A DNA stretch of 64,000 nucleotides. Source: G965230615 sp965230615. Its GTDB lineage: Bacteria > Pseudomonadota > Gammaproteobacteria > HTCC5015. The notes beneath the pieces were generated by a model that searched no databases, was not told where the DNA came from, and worked only from the letters and a program-made list of their open reading frames with translations. Made by a program: the position numbers and the translations under genes. The stretch is from positions 2,170,001 to 2,234,000 of the forward strand of contig OZ246012.1 of the NCBI GenBank assembly GCA_965230615.1. Reading direction: 5' to 3'. Positions within the stretch are counted from its first letter, which is position 1. Every line of letters starts with the position of its first letter. This document shows, piece after piece, positions 17,110 through 25,955 of the stretch.

Positions 17110-18501
17110 ATGATGAGGACATTTCGCATTCAATCATGCCTGCTACTCCTTGCTGGGCTACTCAGCTGCGCTGCCACATATGGCCAGACTCTCGATTGCC
17201 TTATCGAACCTTTTACCGTTGTTGATGTTTCCAGCCCTGTCGAAGGCGTACTCGAAGAGCTGGCTGTTGAACGTAGCGAAAGCGTTACCGAAGGTCAGAT
17301 TTTAGCCACTCTGGAAGCGTCTGTTGAAAAGTCCAATGTCGAACTGGCTCGTGCGCGCGCAGATACAGATGGCGAAATTAGCGCTGCACAAACCAGTCTT
17401 AATTATGCCCAGCGTAAGCTCAACCGCATTAATGAGCTATACAACAAACAGGCCACGGCATCTAACCAGAAAGATGAGGCAGAAACCGAAGTACGGCTTG
17501 CCAAGCTGTCTTTACAGCAAGCCAAAGAAAAAAAGCGCCTGGCAGAGCTAGAACTACAACGAGCCTTAGATGCTCTGGAGCTACGTACTTTACGCAGCCC
17601 AATCAATGGCGTTGTCGTGAAAATACTCAAATCGCCCGGAGAATCCGTTAAAGACCGGCCTATTTTAAACCTGGCTCAAATTAACCCCCTTAAAGTCGAA
17701 GTCATTGTCCCCGCCAAACAATTTGGCCGTATTAAGCCCGGACAACTGGCAACCATTATGCCTGATAATATGCCCAAAAAACGTTACCAGGCTAAAGTCA
17801 CTATTGTCGACCGGGTCATTGATGCTGCTAGCGGCACATTTGGTGTACGCTTAGAGCTGCCGAATGATAAATATAAAATTCCCAGCGGACTGAGCTGTAG
17901 AATTATCTTTTTGAACAAGCTGGCACCCAGCAAACCCAGCAAACAACCCCATGCTGACTCACCAGTGAGCATACCCCAGCCAAATACAGCTGTAGCCGCA
18001 AACATTAATATTCAAAATGGCACCTGCGCCAGATTAGGCCCATTCCGCAATATGAAGGCGGTTGAAGAACAAACCAGGCAGCTCACAGCATATACCAGCC
18101 GCATTGATGTTATACGTGACCCAAACTCGAAAGTTCGCGGTTATTTATTACTCGCTATCCCGCCGGATCCCGAGATGCGGGCCTCAAAGCTCATGGCAAG
18201 CCTGAGAAAAGAAAAAGTGAAAGATATTGCACTTATCACACGTGGCGATAACCGTGGTAGAGTATCTCTAGGCTTATTTAGAAAAGAAGCCAATGCCAAA
18301 GCACAAAGCAACAGCCTGAAAAAGCGCGGAATAGCTAATGAAATCCAGGTTAGTTACAGCGCTAAGTCAGCTTTATGGATGGACATCACCCTCGAACAGG
18401 GCGTGACAATTGGTGATATAGAAGAATTAATTGGCAAACTGCCGATTAACGATGAACACCAGACAGACTGCGCTCAATCGTTAAATAATACAAGCAACTA
18501 G
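17110..18501 (+). CDS. Secreted HlyD/RND-type periplasmic adaptor with C-terminal SPOR domain
   Basis: The protein has 463 residues with a signal peptide (CLLLLAGLLSCAATYGQ); the Cys near its end could be a lipoprotein site, but the motif is weak. Residues 35-90 form a lipoyl half (VSSPVEGVLEELAVERSESV). A long coiled-coil hairpin follows to about 155, then the second lipoyl half (LRSPINGVVVKILKSPGESV) and a beta-barrel to about 275. After a Pro-rich linker the last 150 residues contain a SPOR-like domain (GRVSLGLFRKEANAKAQ), the fold that binds denuded peptidoglycan at division sites. A 69-bp gap separates it from the SecA paralogue. It probably forms the periplasmic conduit of the system and ties it to the wall. 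Its 3' end overlaps the convergent CBS gene by 21 bases. Confidence 0.87.
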   Translation: MMRTFRIQSCLLLLAGLLSCAATYGQTLDCLIEPFTVVDVSSPVEGVLEELAVERSESVTEGQILATLEASVEKSNVELARARADTDGEISAAQTSLNYAQRKLNRINELYNKQATASNQKDEAETEVRLAKLSLQQAKEKKRLAELELQRALDALELRTLRSPINGVVVKILKSPGESVKDRPILNLAQINPLKVEVIVPAKQFGRIKPGQLATIMPDNMPKKRYQAKVTIVDRVIDAASGTFGVRLELPNDKYKIPSGLSCRIIFLNKLAPSKPSKQPHADSPVSIPQPNTAVAANINIQNGTCARLGPFRNMKAVEEQTRQLTAYTSRIDVIRDPNSKVRGYLLLAIPPDPEMRASKLMASLRKEKVKDIALITRGDNRGRVSLGLFRKEANAKAQSNSLKKRGIANEIQVSYSAKSALWMDITLEQGVTIGDIEELIGKLPINDEHQTDCAQSLNNTSN

Positions 18502-18921
18502 ATCGTGCAAGTTATCCTCTAGATAATCGATTGTATTGACCATATGCGTTAACAGATCTTTAACTGATAAAACCGTCTCAATCCGTTGCTTATCATCAGC
18601 TATCAGCACATGACGAAAGCCACCTTCATTCATCATTTGTAAGGCATCAATCACCCGATCTTCTCTGCTGAGACACTTAGGCTTTTTGGTCATAAACTCA
18701 CTGATGGGCGAGTCATCTATAACGCCTTCATTACCGGCAATTTTTAATAAATAGTCGCGCTCAGTGAATATGCCTTCAAGTTTCTCTATTTGCGTAATAA
18801 CAATACAACCAACCTTTGAGCGCTGCAATATACCTCTCACTTCCGCAACAGATGTATCAGACTCACATTGAATAATGCTGGTCGGCAAATCCAACTCTTT
18901 TAGTTTAGTTTCCAGGTCCAT
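18481..18921 (-). CDS. Tandem CBS-domain protein
   Basis: The product has 146 residues from the ATG at 18921. An in-frame TTG at 18969 would add 16 residues but has no clear ribosome site. Two CBS motifs are visible: the first with GCIVITQIEKLEGIFTERD and the second with GGFRHVLIADDKQRIETVLS, a pattern shared with adenine-nucleotide-sensing signal proteins. No catalytic domain is attached. The gene is divergent from the MotB-like gene with about 128 bp between starts. It converges on and overlaps the SPOR adaptor gene by 21 bases. It probably senses ATP/AMP or a similar ligand. Its neighbours suggest control of either the export module or the stator-like pair. Confidence 0.87.
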   Translation of the reverse strand: MDLETKLKELDLPTSIIQCESDTSVAEVRGILQRSKVGCIVITQIEKLEGIFTERDYLLKIAGNEGVIDDSPISEFMTKKPKCLSREDRVIDALQMMNEGGFRHVLIADDKQRIETVLSVKDLLTHMVNTIDYLEDNLHDLVACII

Positions 18922-19048
18922 GGCTGAAATAGCGGCAAACGAAGACCGACCTTTAATAAAAATCGACAACCCAGTTTTACCCCCTATAAGAACATTAAAG
19001 TTATCCGTATTTATTCCGATTGATACTTATATACAAAGGATTGTTTCA

Positions 19049-21268
19049 ATGCCAAGAGATCGTCGAAAAACTGAAGATAGGGCAGCAGGTAGTGTGTGGA
19101 CATCATTTAGTGACCTGTTCACCTCTATGTCTGTGATATTTCTTGTAATGTTCGTTATTGCAGTTTTAAAGCTTACCTTATCATCATTAGAAACCGCAAA
19201 AACCAAAGATGCTCAGAAGCGTTATCTAGAAGGCGAAGTTCCAGAAGAAATACAAACTGAAGTCGCCAGAAAAACAGAAAAAGTACAGAATACAATTACC
19301 GACATCAATAAAATTCAGTTGGCGATTCAGCAAAAATCAGATGAACTCGATGCTTTAATGGCCAATGTCAAAAGTCATCAGAGCGAAGTAGAGGCGCTTT
19401 TAAAGCACCAAGCTAAAAATGACACCTTACTACAAAAAGTTAACAAAGACCTGAAAGTCAGCCAAACACTTGCAAAACAGCGATTACAGGCAATTGCACA
19501 GTTAGAAAACAATTTAGATACAACTGAACAAGAGTACCAAACACTACAAGAGCTATATGCAGCGCTTAATCAAAAATCTCAATCTCTTGACAAACAACTG
19601 GCCAGCAGCCAAAAGAAAATAAAATCACTCGAAAATTCAAACCATAGAACAGAGTCGAAACTGCAATCTGAAATAGCCACACTAAAAACCCAGCTCAGTA
19701 AACGCAACCTGGAATTTGATACTCTCGACAAAATCAACCAAAAACTTGCCATACAAAGCAAAGATACTGAAGTCGCATTACGCCAGAAAATAAGTGATAG
19801 TCTTGAGCTAATATCACAAAAAGAGAGAAGTCTAAGCCAACTTAATAGCGACCATGAGCAACTGCAAAACAAATATGCAGCTGTTAGCCAAGAGCTGGAA
19901 GACGAGAAGCTGGTTGCTATACACAGAGAAAAGACACTGAAGAATACTAAAAGAGATTTACTCAACAAGATAAAACAACAAGATAAAAAAATCAGTAATA
20001 AAGCAATAGAAATCCTTGAAAATCAGGACACAATTAATCGCTATGCTGCCATCAACAAGAATCTAAATCAGAAAAACACCACCTTACAGAACACCTCTAA
20101 AGAGTTAATCGGCAAGCTCAACTCAGCACAGGACAAAAACAGTCTTTTAAACAATAATCTAAATGAGTTACAGGTTCAAAACTCATCTTTAAACCAACAG
20201 CTCTTCGAGCTAAACGGCCAAAACAAGTCTTTACAAAGCAAATATGAATCAGAAAGAGGCAAAGCATTAAGTCTGGCCGTAAAAAACCTTGACCTGAGTA
20301 GTTCGGTTAAACACTTTGCACATAGCTGCGATATCCCTAGTGATGAACTGGATAGAGTGGCAGCTATTATTGGGGAAACGTGGCAAGAAAAACCCGCATT
20401 ACATAAGCGTGAGCATGATTCAGATAAATCATATGCGTCAAAGTCTCCTAATTATGGCAACAAACAGAACTCACACTCTTTATCAGACAACAATATTCGC
20501 TTAGCCAGTCAAAACTCACAACCCAAAAGCATGCGCGGCCAGATAGCTAAAAAACTGGCAAATCGATTTGACTCCATGCAGGTTGATGTTGTCACCAATC
20601 AAAAAACCGGCAATATCACGCTGTTTCTAGATGAAGCATTTCTATTTAAAAATAATAGTTACGAGTTACGCAATGAAGTACAAGCTAAATTAACAACGAT
20701 AATTCCCGTCTACACAGATGAGCTTTTTAAAGATGATTACATAAAAGAAAATATCGCATCTGTTAACATTATTGGACATGCCAGCCCTTATTATATGGCT
20801 AAGTTCGTCAACCCGGAAACCGCATCATTTAAAGCTTTTGAGCACAACCTAACACTCAGCACTAATCGTGCCTTGCAAATCACCAAGTTTATCTTAGGTA
20901 ATGAAATAGGCAACTACCCATTCAAAAGCATTCTTCGAAAGAAAATAAAACCAACCGGCAAGAGCTTTATGGAACCAATATTAAAAGCCGCCAGCGACCC
21001 TGAAGACAAGTGCCAGGCGTTTAGCTGCAAACGCTCTAGACGCGTAGAAATTAGCTTTTCATTAAACAATGAAGACAAAAAGACCAAATCATCAATCGAA
21101 AACATGCAAACTTTCTTGCAACAACAAGCCAGTATCCCCAGCGTGGAGCAAGAGATCACACCAGCACAAGAAGAAGGGCCAAAAATACCCGCACCTTCAC
21201 CTTATAGAGCATTAAAAAACTCTGAGCATGCTATTCGGAAAGTTGTCGATGCTTTTGGCAACCCATAA
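19049..21268 (+). CDS. MotB/OmpA-like protein with long periplasmic coiled coil
   Basis: The ATG at 19049 with AAAGGA ten bases upstream gives 739 residues; the longer ORF start at 18875 would run into the divergent CBS gene. A single N-terminal TM (about 23-43) is preceded by FSDLFTSM, matching the MotB plug region, and Asp22 is at the place of the proton-carrying Asp of stators. About 400 residues of heptad-rich Gln/Lys/Leu coiled coil follow. The C-terminal third is OmpA-like (VNIIGHAS, then NLTLSTNRALQITKFIL), the fold that binds peptidoglycan. The last 60 residues are Pro/Glu-rich. MotB itself is about 300 residues, so the coil is an unusual extension that could span the periplasm. The MotA-like gene follows 39 bases downstream. 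Confidence 0.88.
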   Translation: MPRDRRKTEDRAAGSVWTSFSDLFTSMSVIFLVMFVIAVLKLTLSSLETAKTKDAQKRYLEGEVPEEIQTEVARKTEKVQNTITDINKIQLAIQQKSDELDALMANVKSHQSEVEALLKHQAKNDTLLQKVNKDLKVSQTLAKQRLQAIAQLENNLDTTEQEYQTLQELYAALNQKSQSLDKQLASSQKKIKSLENSNHRTESKLQSEIATLKTQLSKRNLEFDTLDKINQKLAIQSKDTEVALRQKISDSLELISQKERSLSQLNSDHEQLQNKYAAVSQELEDEKLVAIHREKTLKNTKRDLLNKIKQQDKKISNKAIEILENQDTINRYAAINKNLNQKNTTLQNTSKELIGKLNSAQDKNSLLNNNLNELQVQNSSLNQQLFELNGQNKSLQSKYESERGKALSLAVKNLDLSSSVKHFAHSCDIPSDELDRVAAIIGETWQEKPALHKREHDSDKSYASKSPNYGNKQNSHSLSDNNIRLASQNSQPKSMRGQIAKKLANRFDSMQVDVVTNQKTGNITLFLDEAFLFKNNSYELRNEVQAKLTTIIPVYTDELFKDDYIKENIASVNIIGHASPYYMAKFVNPETASFKAFEHNLTLSTNRALQITKFILGNEIGNYPFKSILRKKIKPTGKSFMEPILKAASDPEDKCQAFSCKRSRRVEISFSLNNEDKKTKSSIENMQTFLQQQASIPSVEQEITPAQEEGPKIPAPSPYRALKNSEHAIRKVVDAFGNP

Positions 21269-21307
21269 TATTTTTAATATATTCGCAGTTATTAGGAAGG
21301 AAAAGAT

Positions 21308-22474
21308 ATGATAAATTTTATAATGGAATCGAGCTCATCATATTTGCTTGAAGTAATGACTGTAGTTCTTGTATTAGCACTTGTCTTTCGATATATGGCT
21401 TACCGGGCTAATAAATCTGACCAGATATTTTTCTCAACCTTCACCAGAGAAATAGAAAAACGCGTTGAGAAAGATGATATAGAACAAACAAAAATCACGG
21501 ACATTGTTGAGTATATTGAAGACTTACTTGATGATGTCTCCAAAAACCTGCCTGAAAGAGGCCTGCGTTTTAGAAAGAAAAACAAGTCAATCGATCCACA
21601 GAATGTTGTCTCGGTCAAACAATACACCAGCGGCAATCGTAGTTTGATTAACAACCTCAAAACTGAAACTAATGCGTTTAAAGCCAGCCAAAAACCTAAC
21701 TTTTCTGAGTTAACCGACCGAGTAATGAATAAGGATACTCATTGGGTAAAGCTCTATAACATTTTCCCAGTTGAAAGTGTTATTCGTATGATTGATGTGC
21801 TGCCAGGCATATTCATTGTTATTGGTATTTTTGGCACCTTTGTGGGTATCAGCCTGGCCCTACCACAAATTGCAGAAATTGATTTCAATAATATTGCGGG
21901 TTCTTCCAGTGTGCTATCTAATTTCGTGAATGAAGTATCATTTGCCATGAAAACCTCTATAACAGGCATTGCGTTCTCACTCATTATCAGCCTTATGAAT
22001 ACGCTTTATCCAATTAGCTCTATTCGTGACACAATCGCCAATGAGCTGGAAGATTGCTTAGAGTATTTATGGTACTTCGTACACGGTGGCCGTGATGAAC
22101 ACCAGCAAGTCGAAGCTTATTCCCGCATGGTGCAATTACTGGAGAATATTGAGTCCAAATTAGAAACCTCCTCCGAAAATATTATTCAAATGGATGTTAA
22201 TGCCTATAAATCAGTCTTACAGGCCAACAAGGCGATTATTGCGGCTAGCGAGCCTGAAACAGCCACCAGCAAAAAACGCAGTACGCGCAAAGCCACCAGC
22301 AAAAAGACCAGCACTCGCAAAAAAGCCCGCACAGCGAAAGCCGATAATAATGAAAACCTTGAAAACAAGAATCGCAGTATCAGTACAGATACCAGCAAAT
22401 CAGACAATACTGAGGCGACTACAGACGTTACTAATAGTACAGACAACAATGAAAACAATAAAAAGGCCAGTTAA
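21308..22474 (+). CDS. MotA/TolQ/ExbB-family channel with Lys/Ala-rich cytoplasmic tail
   Basis: The protein has 388 residues, with GGAAGGAA upstream of the ATG. TM1 lies at about 10-27 and a cytoplasmic loop of about 140 residues follows. TM2 has GIFIVIGIFGTFVGISLAL and TM3 has SFAMKTSITGIAFSLII, the two conserved MotA/TolQ/ExbB helices that form the ion path. The last 100 residues hold repeats such as KKRSTRKATSKKTSTRKK, then an Asn/Asp/Thr-rich end. They resemble histone-like or nucleic-acid-binding tails and are not part of known stators. With the upstream MotB-like protein it should make an ion-driven 5:2 complex. The next gene begins two bases after the stop. Zorya defence systems also use such pairs, but their ZorC/D/E partners are missing. 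Confidence 0.88.
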   Translation: MINFIMESSSSYLLEVMTVVLVLALVFRYMAYRANKSDQIFFSTFTREIEKRVEKDDIEQTKITDIVEYIEDLLDDVSKNLPERGLRFRKKNKSIDPQNVVSVKQYTSGNRSLINNLKTETNAFKASQKPNFSELTDRVMNKDTHWVKLYNIFPVESVIRMIDVLPGIFIVIGIFGTFVGISLALPQIAEIDFNNIAGSSSVLSNFVNEVSFAMKTSITGIAFSLIISLMNTLYPISSIRDTIANELEDCLEYLWYFVHGGRDEHQQVEAYSRMVQLLENIESKLETSSENIIQMDVNAYKSVLQANKAIIAASEPETATSKKRSTRKATSKKTSTRKKARTAKADNNENLENKNRSISTDTSKSDNTEATTDVTNSTDNNENNKKAS

Positions 22475-22476
22475 TT

Positions 22477-22941
22477 ATGGCCTCTATTGATACCGTTAAA
22501 CGCTGCTCCTTGTTTTTTGAGCTACTCGATGAAGAAATTGATACCGTTATCCAGCATTGTTTTGTACAAAGCTTTGAGCCCAATCAACTTATAATTAGAG
22601 AAAATGAAATTGGTAGCGACTTTTTAATTATTCTCTCCGGCAAAGCCAAAGTCACTAAAAACATCAATGGCCGAGAAATTGAGATAGCCATCGTTAAAAA
22701 AGGTGATGCTTTAGGCGAAGCAGTGCTCATCAATGAAGGCAAGCGCACAACCAATGTTATTGCCTTAGGACAAGTAGATGCACTGATCATCAACCAAAGT
22801 ATTATTTATAACGTCTTTGAAAAAAACCCGAAAATATTTGCCATTCTGATGCTGAATTTAGCCAGAATGCTAAGTGGCCGCTTACGGAATTCCAATAGAG
22901 CAATTGCCAAAATGCATGAACGCTTTAAATTACGTGCTTAA
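22477..22941 (+). CDS. Stand-alone cyclic-nucleotide-binding domain protein
   Basis: The protein has 154 residues, almost entirely one cNMP-binding fold like the N-terminal half of Crp. The phosphate-binding cassette region reads GDALGEAVLINEGKRTTNV and keeps the Gly-Glu and Arg expected for ligand contact, though the spacing is slightly changed. There is no helix-turn-helix, so it is not a transcription factor. Start and stop signals overlap tightly with the MotA-like gene (2-bp gap), so the two are one operon. It probably tunes the MotA/MotB-like complex or an associated process by binding cAMP, cGMP or c-di-GMP. A strong terminator follows at 23040-23080. Confidence 0.88.
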   Translation: MASIDTVKRCSLFFELLDEEIDTVIQHCFVQSFEPNQLIIRENEIGSDFLIILSGKAKVTKNINGREIEIAIVKKGDALGEAVLINEGKRTTNVIALGQVDALIINQSIIYNVFEKNPKIFAILMLNLARMLSGRLRNSNRAIAKMHERFKLRA

Positions 22942-23039
22942 TTTCATATTTATTTAATTTTTTTAGGATCCACTTTTTTCAGGCCCGCGTATCTATTATT
23001 AGCTCCCTAATGCATTATTTACCTCAAGTGCATTATATT

Positions 23040-23080
23040 CCCGAGAACCAATCTAATCATTTGGCTCTCGGGATTTTTTT
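23040..23080 (+). terminator. Rho-independent terminator after the stator-like operon
   Basis: CCCGAGAACCAA (23040-23051) pairs with TTGGCTCTCGGG (23061-23072) with one A-C mismatch, and a run of seven T follows at 23074-23080. It lies about 100 bp after the cyclic-nucleotide-binding gene and just before the end of the convergent SelO gene. Confidence 0.88.
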
Positions 23081-23088
23081 AGCTATTG

Positions 23089-24687
23089 TTAAGAGCTGCA
23101 AGATAACATTGAGCACCCTGCTTTATGGCGTGCCCATTCCGGTCTTTTTTCTGCGTATTTTTCCATACCTGTTTGTTGCTGGTAGGGCTGCTTAAGTACT
23201 TGCATAAGCTCTTTTAAAACACTCATATCACCCTGCGCTGCGGCATCTACTGCGTTTTGTGCCAAATAATTCCTAAAAACATAAAGAGGGTTCACACTAT
23301 GCATGATAGAACGGCGCAGACCTTGTTCTAAGCCATCAGCTTGTAAACGCTGAATATACTCACGCAACCATTTCGCCATGGCTTGACGATAATCCATCGA
23401 CATGGCTTGCCCCTCATAATAAGCATCACTAATAACCGCTAATAAGTCTTGATCAGCGATATTCGCCAAATCAACACTCGCATCAATATTCGCTAAATAC
23501 CGATAAAATAAAGTCATATCGGTTTCTACTGTTTGTAGCAGCTTGAAAAGTGTGAGCATAAAATCCTGGTCATTATCCTTGAGCGAGTTCTTCAACCCTA
23601 ATTTATTGGCGAACGTGCTATTCCACTCATCATGAAAAGTGCGTGCATATTCTGACAGTGCCTCCTCTAATGGCTCAGCTTGCTTAACAACAGGTAATAA
23701 GGCATTTGCCAGCTGTAATAAATTCCATTGCGCTATTGCAGCTTGTTGACCAAAACAATAACGTCTTCCTTCTGCATCTGTTGTATTAGGCGTCCAGGAT
23801 AGGTCATAGTTTTCCAGCCAACCATAAGGCCCATAATCAATTGTTAGACCCAGTATTGACATATTATCGGTATTCATTACACCGTGCACAAAGCCAACGC
23901 GCATCCAGTGTACAATCATCATAGCAGTACGCCGGCATACTTCAGCAAACCACAAACAATAGTGCTCAGCACCTTCACCTTTTAAGTCTGGAAAATAATG
24001 CCGTATCGTAAAATCGAGTAAGGCTTGCAGACTCTCAACGTCTTTACGGGCTGCAAAAATTTCAAAATTTCCAAAGCGAATAAAAGAAGGTGCCGCTCGA
24101 CAAACAATAGCACCTGGCTCTGCCTGCGGGTTACCATCGTAGAACATATCCCGCATAACATTTTCGCCACTATTGATTAAACTCAAAGCTCTGGTCGTTG
24201 GAACACCAAGGTGGTACATCGCTTCACTGCATAAGAACTCACGCAAGGAAGACCTGAGTACAGCCAGCCCATCAGCATTTCGAGAATAAGGCGTTGGTCC
24301 TGCACCTTTGAGTTGTAGCATCCAACGTTGGCCATCAGCGGCTAGCGCTTCGCCCAAGTTTATTGCTCGACCATCACCTAATTGCCCTGACCAGTTACCA
24401 AACTGATGACCACCATAACAACTGGCATGAGGGTCCATGCCAGCCAAGACTTTATTACCTGAAAACACATCAACAAAACTCGCTGACTCACAATGCGCTT
24501 GCTCTAAACCCAGCATCTCTGCCATTTCATTTGAATAAGCTAATAACCTAGGCTTTGCAACTGACTTTGGCATAACACGTGAGTAAAATGCAGCCATCAC
24601 TTGCCGCTGATAGTTTTCTCTTATCGGATCAGCAGGCAACTCTTGGGTAAAGCAATTATCGAACTGTAATACGTCTGCAATATTCAC
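23089..24687 (-). CDS. selO: Protein adenylyltransferase SelO (YdiU family)
   Basis: The protein has 532 residues. It matches the SelO family from the start (FDNCFTQELPADP, then YSRVMPKSVAKPRLLAYS) through GHQFGNWSGQLGDGRAINLGE, FVHGVMNTDNMSI and DYGPYGWLENYD. It ends in CSMLSCSS, the conserved C-terminal cysteine motif; in some eukaryotes the last Cys is selenocysteine. SelO is a pseudokinase-fold enzyme that transfers AMP from ATP to Ser/Thr/Tyr of target proteins and is linked to oxidative stress. The length is slightly over the bacterial norm of about 480-500. It is monocistronic: 225 bp of non-coding DNA without a recognisable element separate it from the divergent hydrolase gene. Confidence 0.95.
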   Translation of the reverse strand: MNIADVLQFDNCFTQELPADPIRENYQRQVMAAFYSRVMPKSVAKPRLLAYSNEMAEMLGLEQAHCESASFVDVFSGNKVLAGMDPHASCYGGHQFGNWSGQLGDGRAINLGEALAADGQRWMLQLKGAGPTPYSRNADGLAVLRSSLREFLCSEAMYHLGVPTTRALSLINSGENVMRDMFYDGNPQAEPGAIVCRAAPSFIRFGNFEIFAARKDVESLQALLDFTIRHYFPDLKGEGAEHYCLWFAEVCRRTAMMIVHWMRVGFVHGVMNTDNMSILGLTIDYGPYGWLENYDLSWTPNTTDAEGRRYCFGQQAAIAQWNLLQLANALLPVVKQAEPLEEALSEYARTFHDEWNSTFANKLGLKNSLKDNDQDFMLTLFKLLQTVETDMTLFYRYLANIDASVDLANIADQDLLAVISDAYYEGQAMSMDYRQAMAKWLREYIQRLQADGLEQGLRRSIMHSVNPLYVFRNYLAQNAVDAAAQGDMSVLKELMQVLKQPYQQQTGMEKYAEKRPEWARHKAGCSMLSCSS

Positions 24688-24912
24688 TTGTTTATCAATA
24701 GTTTAACAATGAGCCAAATGATCACTATACGTGCTTGCTTAGAACTTATCTATTAAATATTAACGATACTGAAATAGCATAGATCATTCTACAGGCTATT
24801 TTTATTAATTAATAAATAGACTCACTAAAATAAGGGTTTTAAAGAGTCGATTTTTTGATAATAATGCCTTCTTTTATAGATCGAAATACCTTGATCGGAC
24901 GTATATTGGCAA

Positions 24913-25833
24913 ATGAAATCTTCTTTTTGGCAAAAAGTTATTTGGCTATTGTTAGTCATAAGCAATATAAGCTGCTCACAAAATAAGGCAGGGCAAACAG
25001 TCGAAGATAATACAGCGCCGACGCTCTTGCCATCAGGTGCTGTTGCGCATCACTCTATGCCCATCCAAATTACATTAGATCAGGAAGTTCTGACAATACC
25101 TTTTCATTGGGTCAGCACAAATGATTTCAGCCAACCTTTGATTGTCGCCATTCATGGCACACCTGGCAGCTGGTCTACTTGGAAAGCTTTTATCAATAAA
25201 ACCCATATCACAAAGCACTTTACTGTGTTATCCATTGATCGTCCAGGCTGGGGAGAAACGCAAACTCAAGACAAGCGTGTTATACCCACTTTCAAAGAGC
25301 AGTCGCGCATTATTGGCACTTGGCTAGAATATATTAAAGATCAAACTCAACAGCCACTGATTTTACTAGGACACTCTTGGGGTGGCCCAGTTGCTGCGCA
25401 ATTAATGATCGACTACCCAACACTAATCGATGGTGCAGTCATGGTTGCAGGCCCATTCAGCCCTAGCTTAAGTGAGCCACGTTGGTATCATAAATGGGCT
25501 AATACAAAAGTCATTGGTTGGCTTATTGGTAGCGCACTCAGGCGCAGTAATCAAGAAATGTTGCCCTTAGCTAAAGAGCTTGCAATTATGCAAAACTCGC
25601 TGGCTTCAATAGACGCGCCTATTGTGATTATTCAAGGCGACAGGGACAAACTGGTTCCTAAAGGAAATGCGGACTACCTCAAAGAAAAACTCATTAACAG
25701 CCCTGTTAAGCTGATCCGCTATCCACAACTGGGGCATTTCATTCCTTTTAGGCAGCCTGAATTAATGGCAGCTGGCATTCAACACGTTTACGAAAATATC
25801 TCTGACAGTCCGCTAACTTATCTGACACCCTAG
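24913..25833 (+). CDS. Alpha/beta hydrolase, probably membrane-attached
   Basis: The protein has 306 residues with an N-terminal hydrophobic signal ending in ISNISC at 16-21. This is a poor lipobox (Asn at -3), so it may be a lipoprotein or an ordinary secreted protein. The core has the oxyanion region HGTPGSWSTW, the nucleophile elbow GHSWGG with Ser155, an Asp in IQGDRDKLVP and the catalytic His in LGHFIPF. All three triad residues are therefore visible. The substrate cannot be told; closest in style are small ester or peroxide-type hydrolases. It stands alone, with the FecR gene 122 bp downstream in the same direction. Confidence 0.88.
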   Translation: MKSSFWQKVIWLLLVISNISCSQNKAGQTVEDNTAPTLLPSGAVAHHSMPIQITLDQEVLTIPFHWVSTNDFSQPLIVAIHGTPGSWSTWKAFINKTHITKHFTVLSIDRPGWGETQTQDKRVIPTFKEQSRIIGTWLEYIKDQTQQPLILLGHSWGGPVAAQLMIDYPTLIDGAVMVAGPFSPSLSEPRWYHKWANTKVIGWLIGSALRRSNQEMLPLAKELAIMQNSLASIDAPIVIIQGDRDKLVPKGNADYLKEKLINSPVKLIRYPQLGHFIPFRQPELMAAGIQHVYENISDSPLTYLTP

Positions 25834-25955
25834 TATTTGTTTGTATTGGGGTAGCTTTTACACTATTTTACACACACTACTTTAACGGCAATGCATAATA
25901 GAGCCACTATAACAACCGGCTCTCTGGGCTTATATAAGTAGCGTGGTAGATAACA

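Noticed and set aside
1..18501. Standard LapA-type type I secretion locus
   Set aside because: No RTX repeats, ABC transporter, TolC or LapG gene is present, and the adhesin ends in a membrane helix.
19049..22941. Zorya defence system (ZorAB)
   Set aside because: The MotA/MotB-like pair fits only in part: the coiled coil is in the MotB partner, and no ZorC, ZorD or ZorE gene is nearby.
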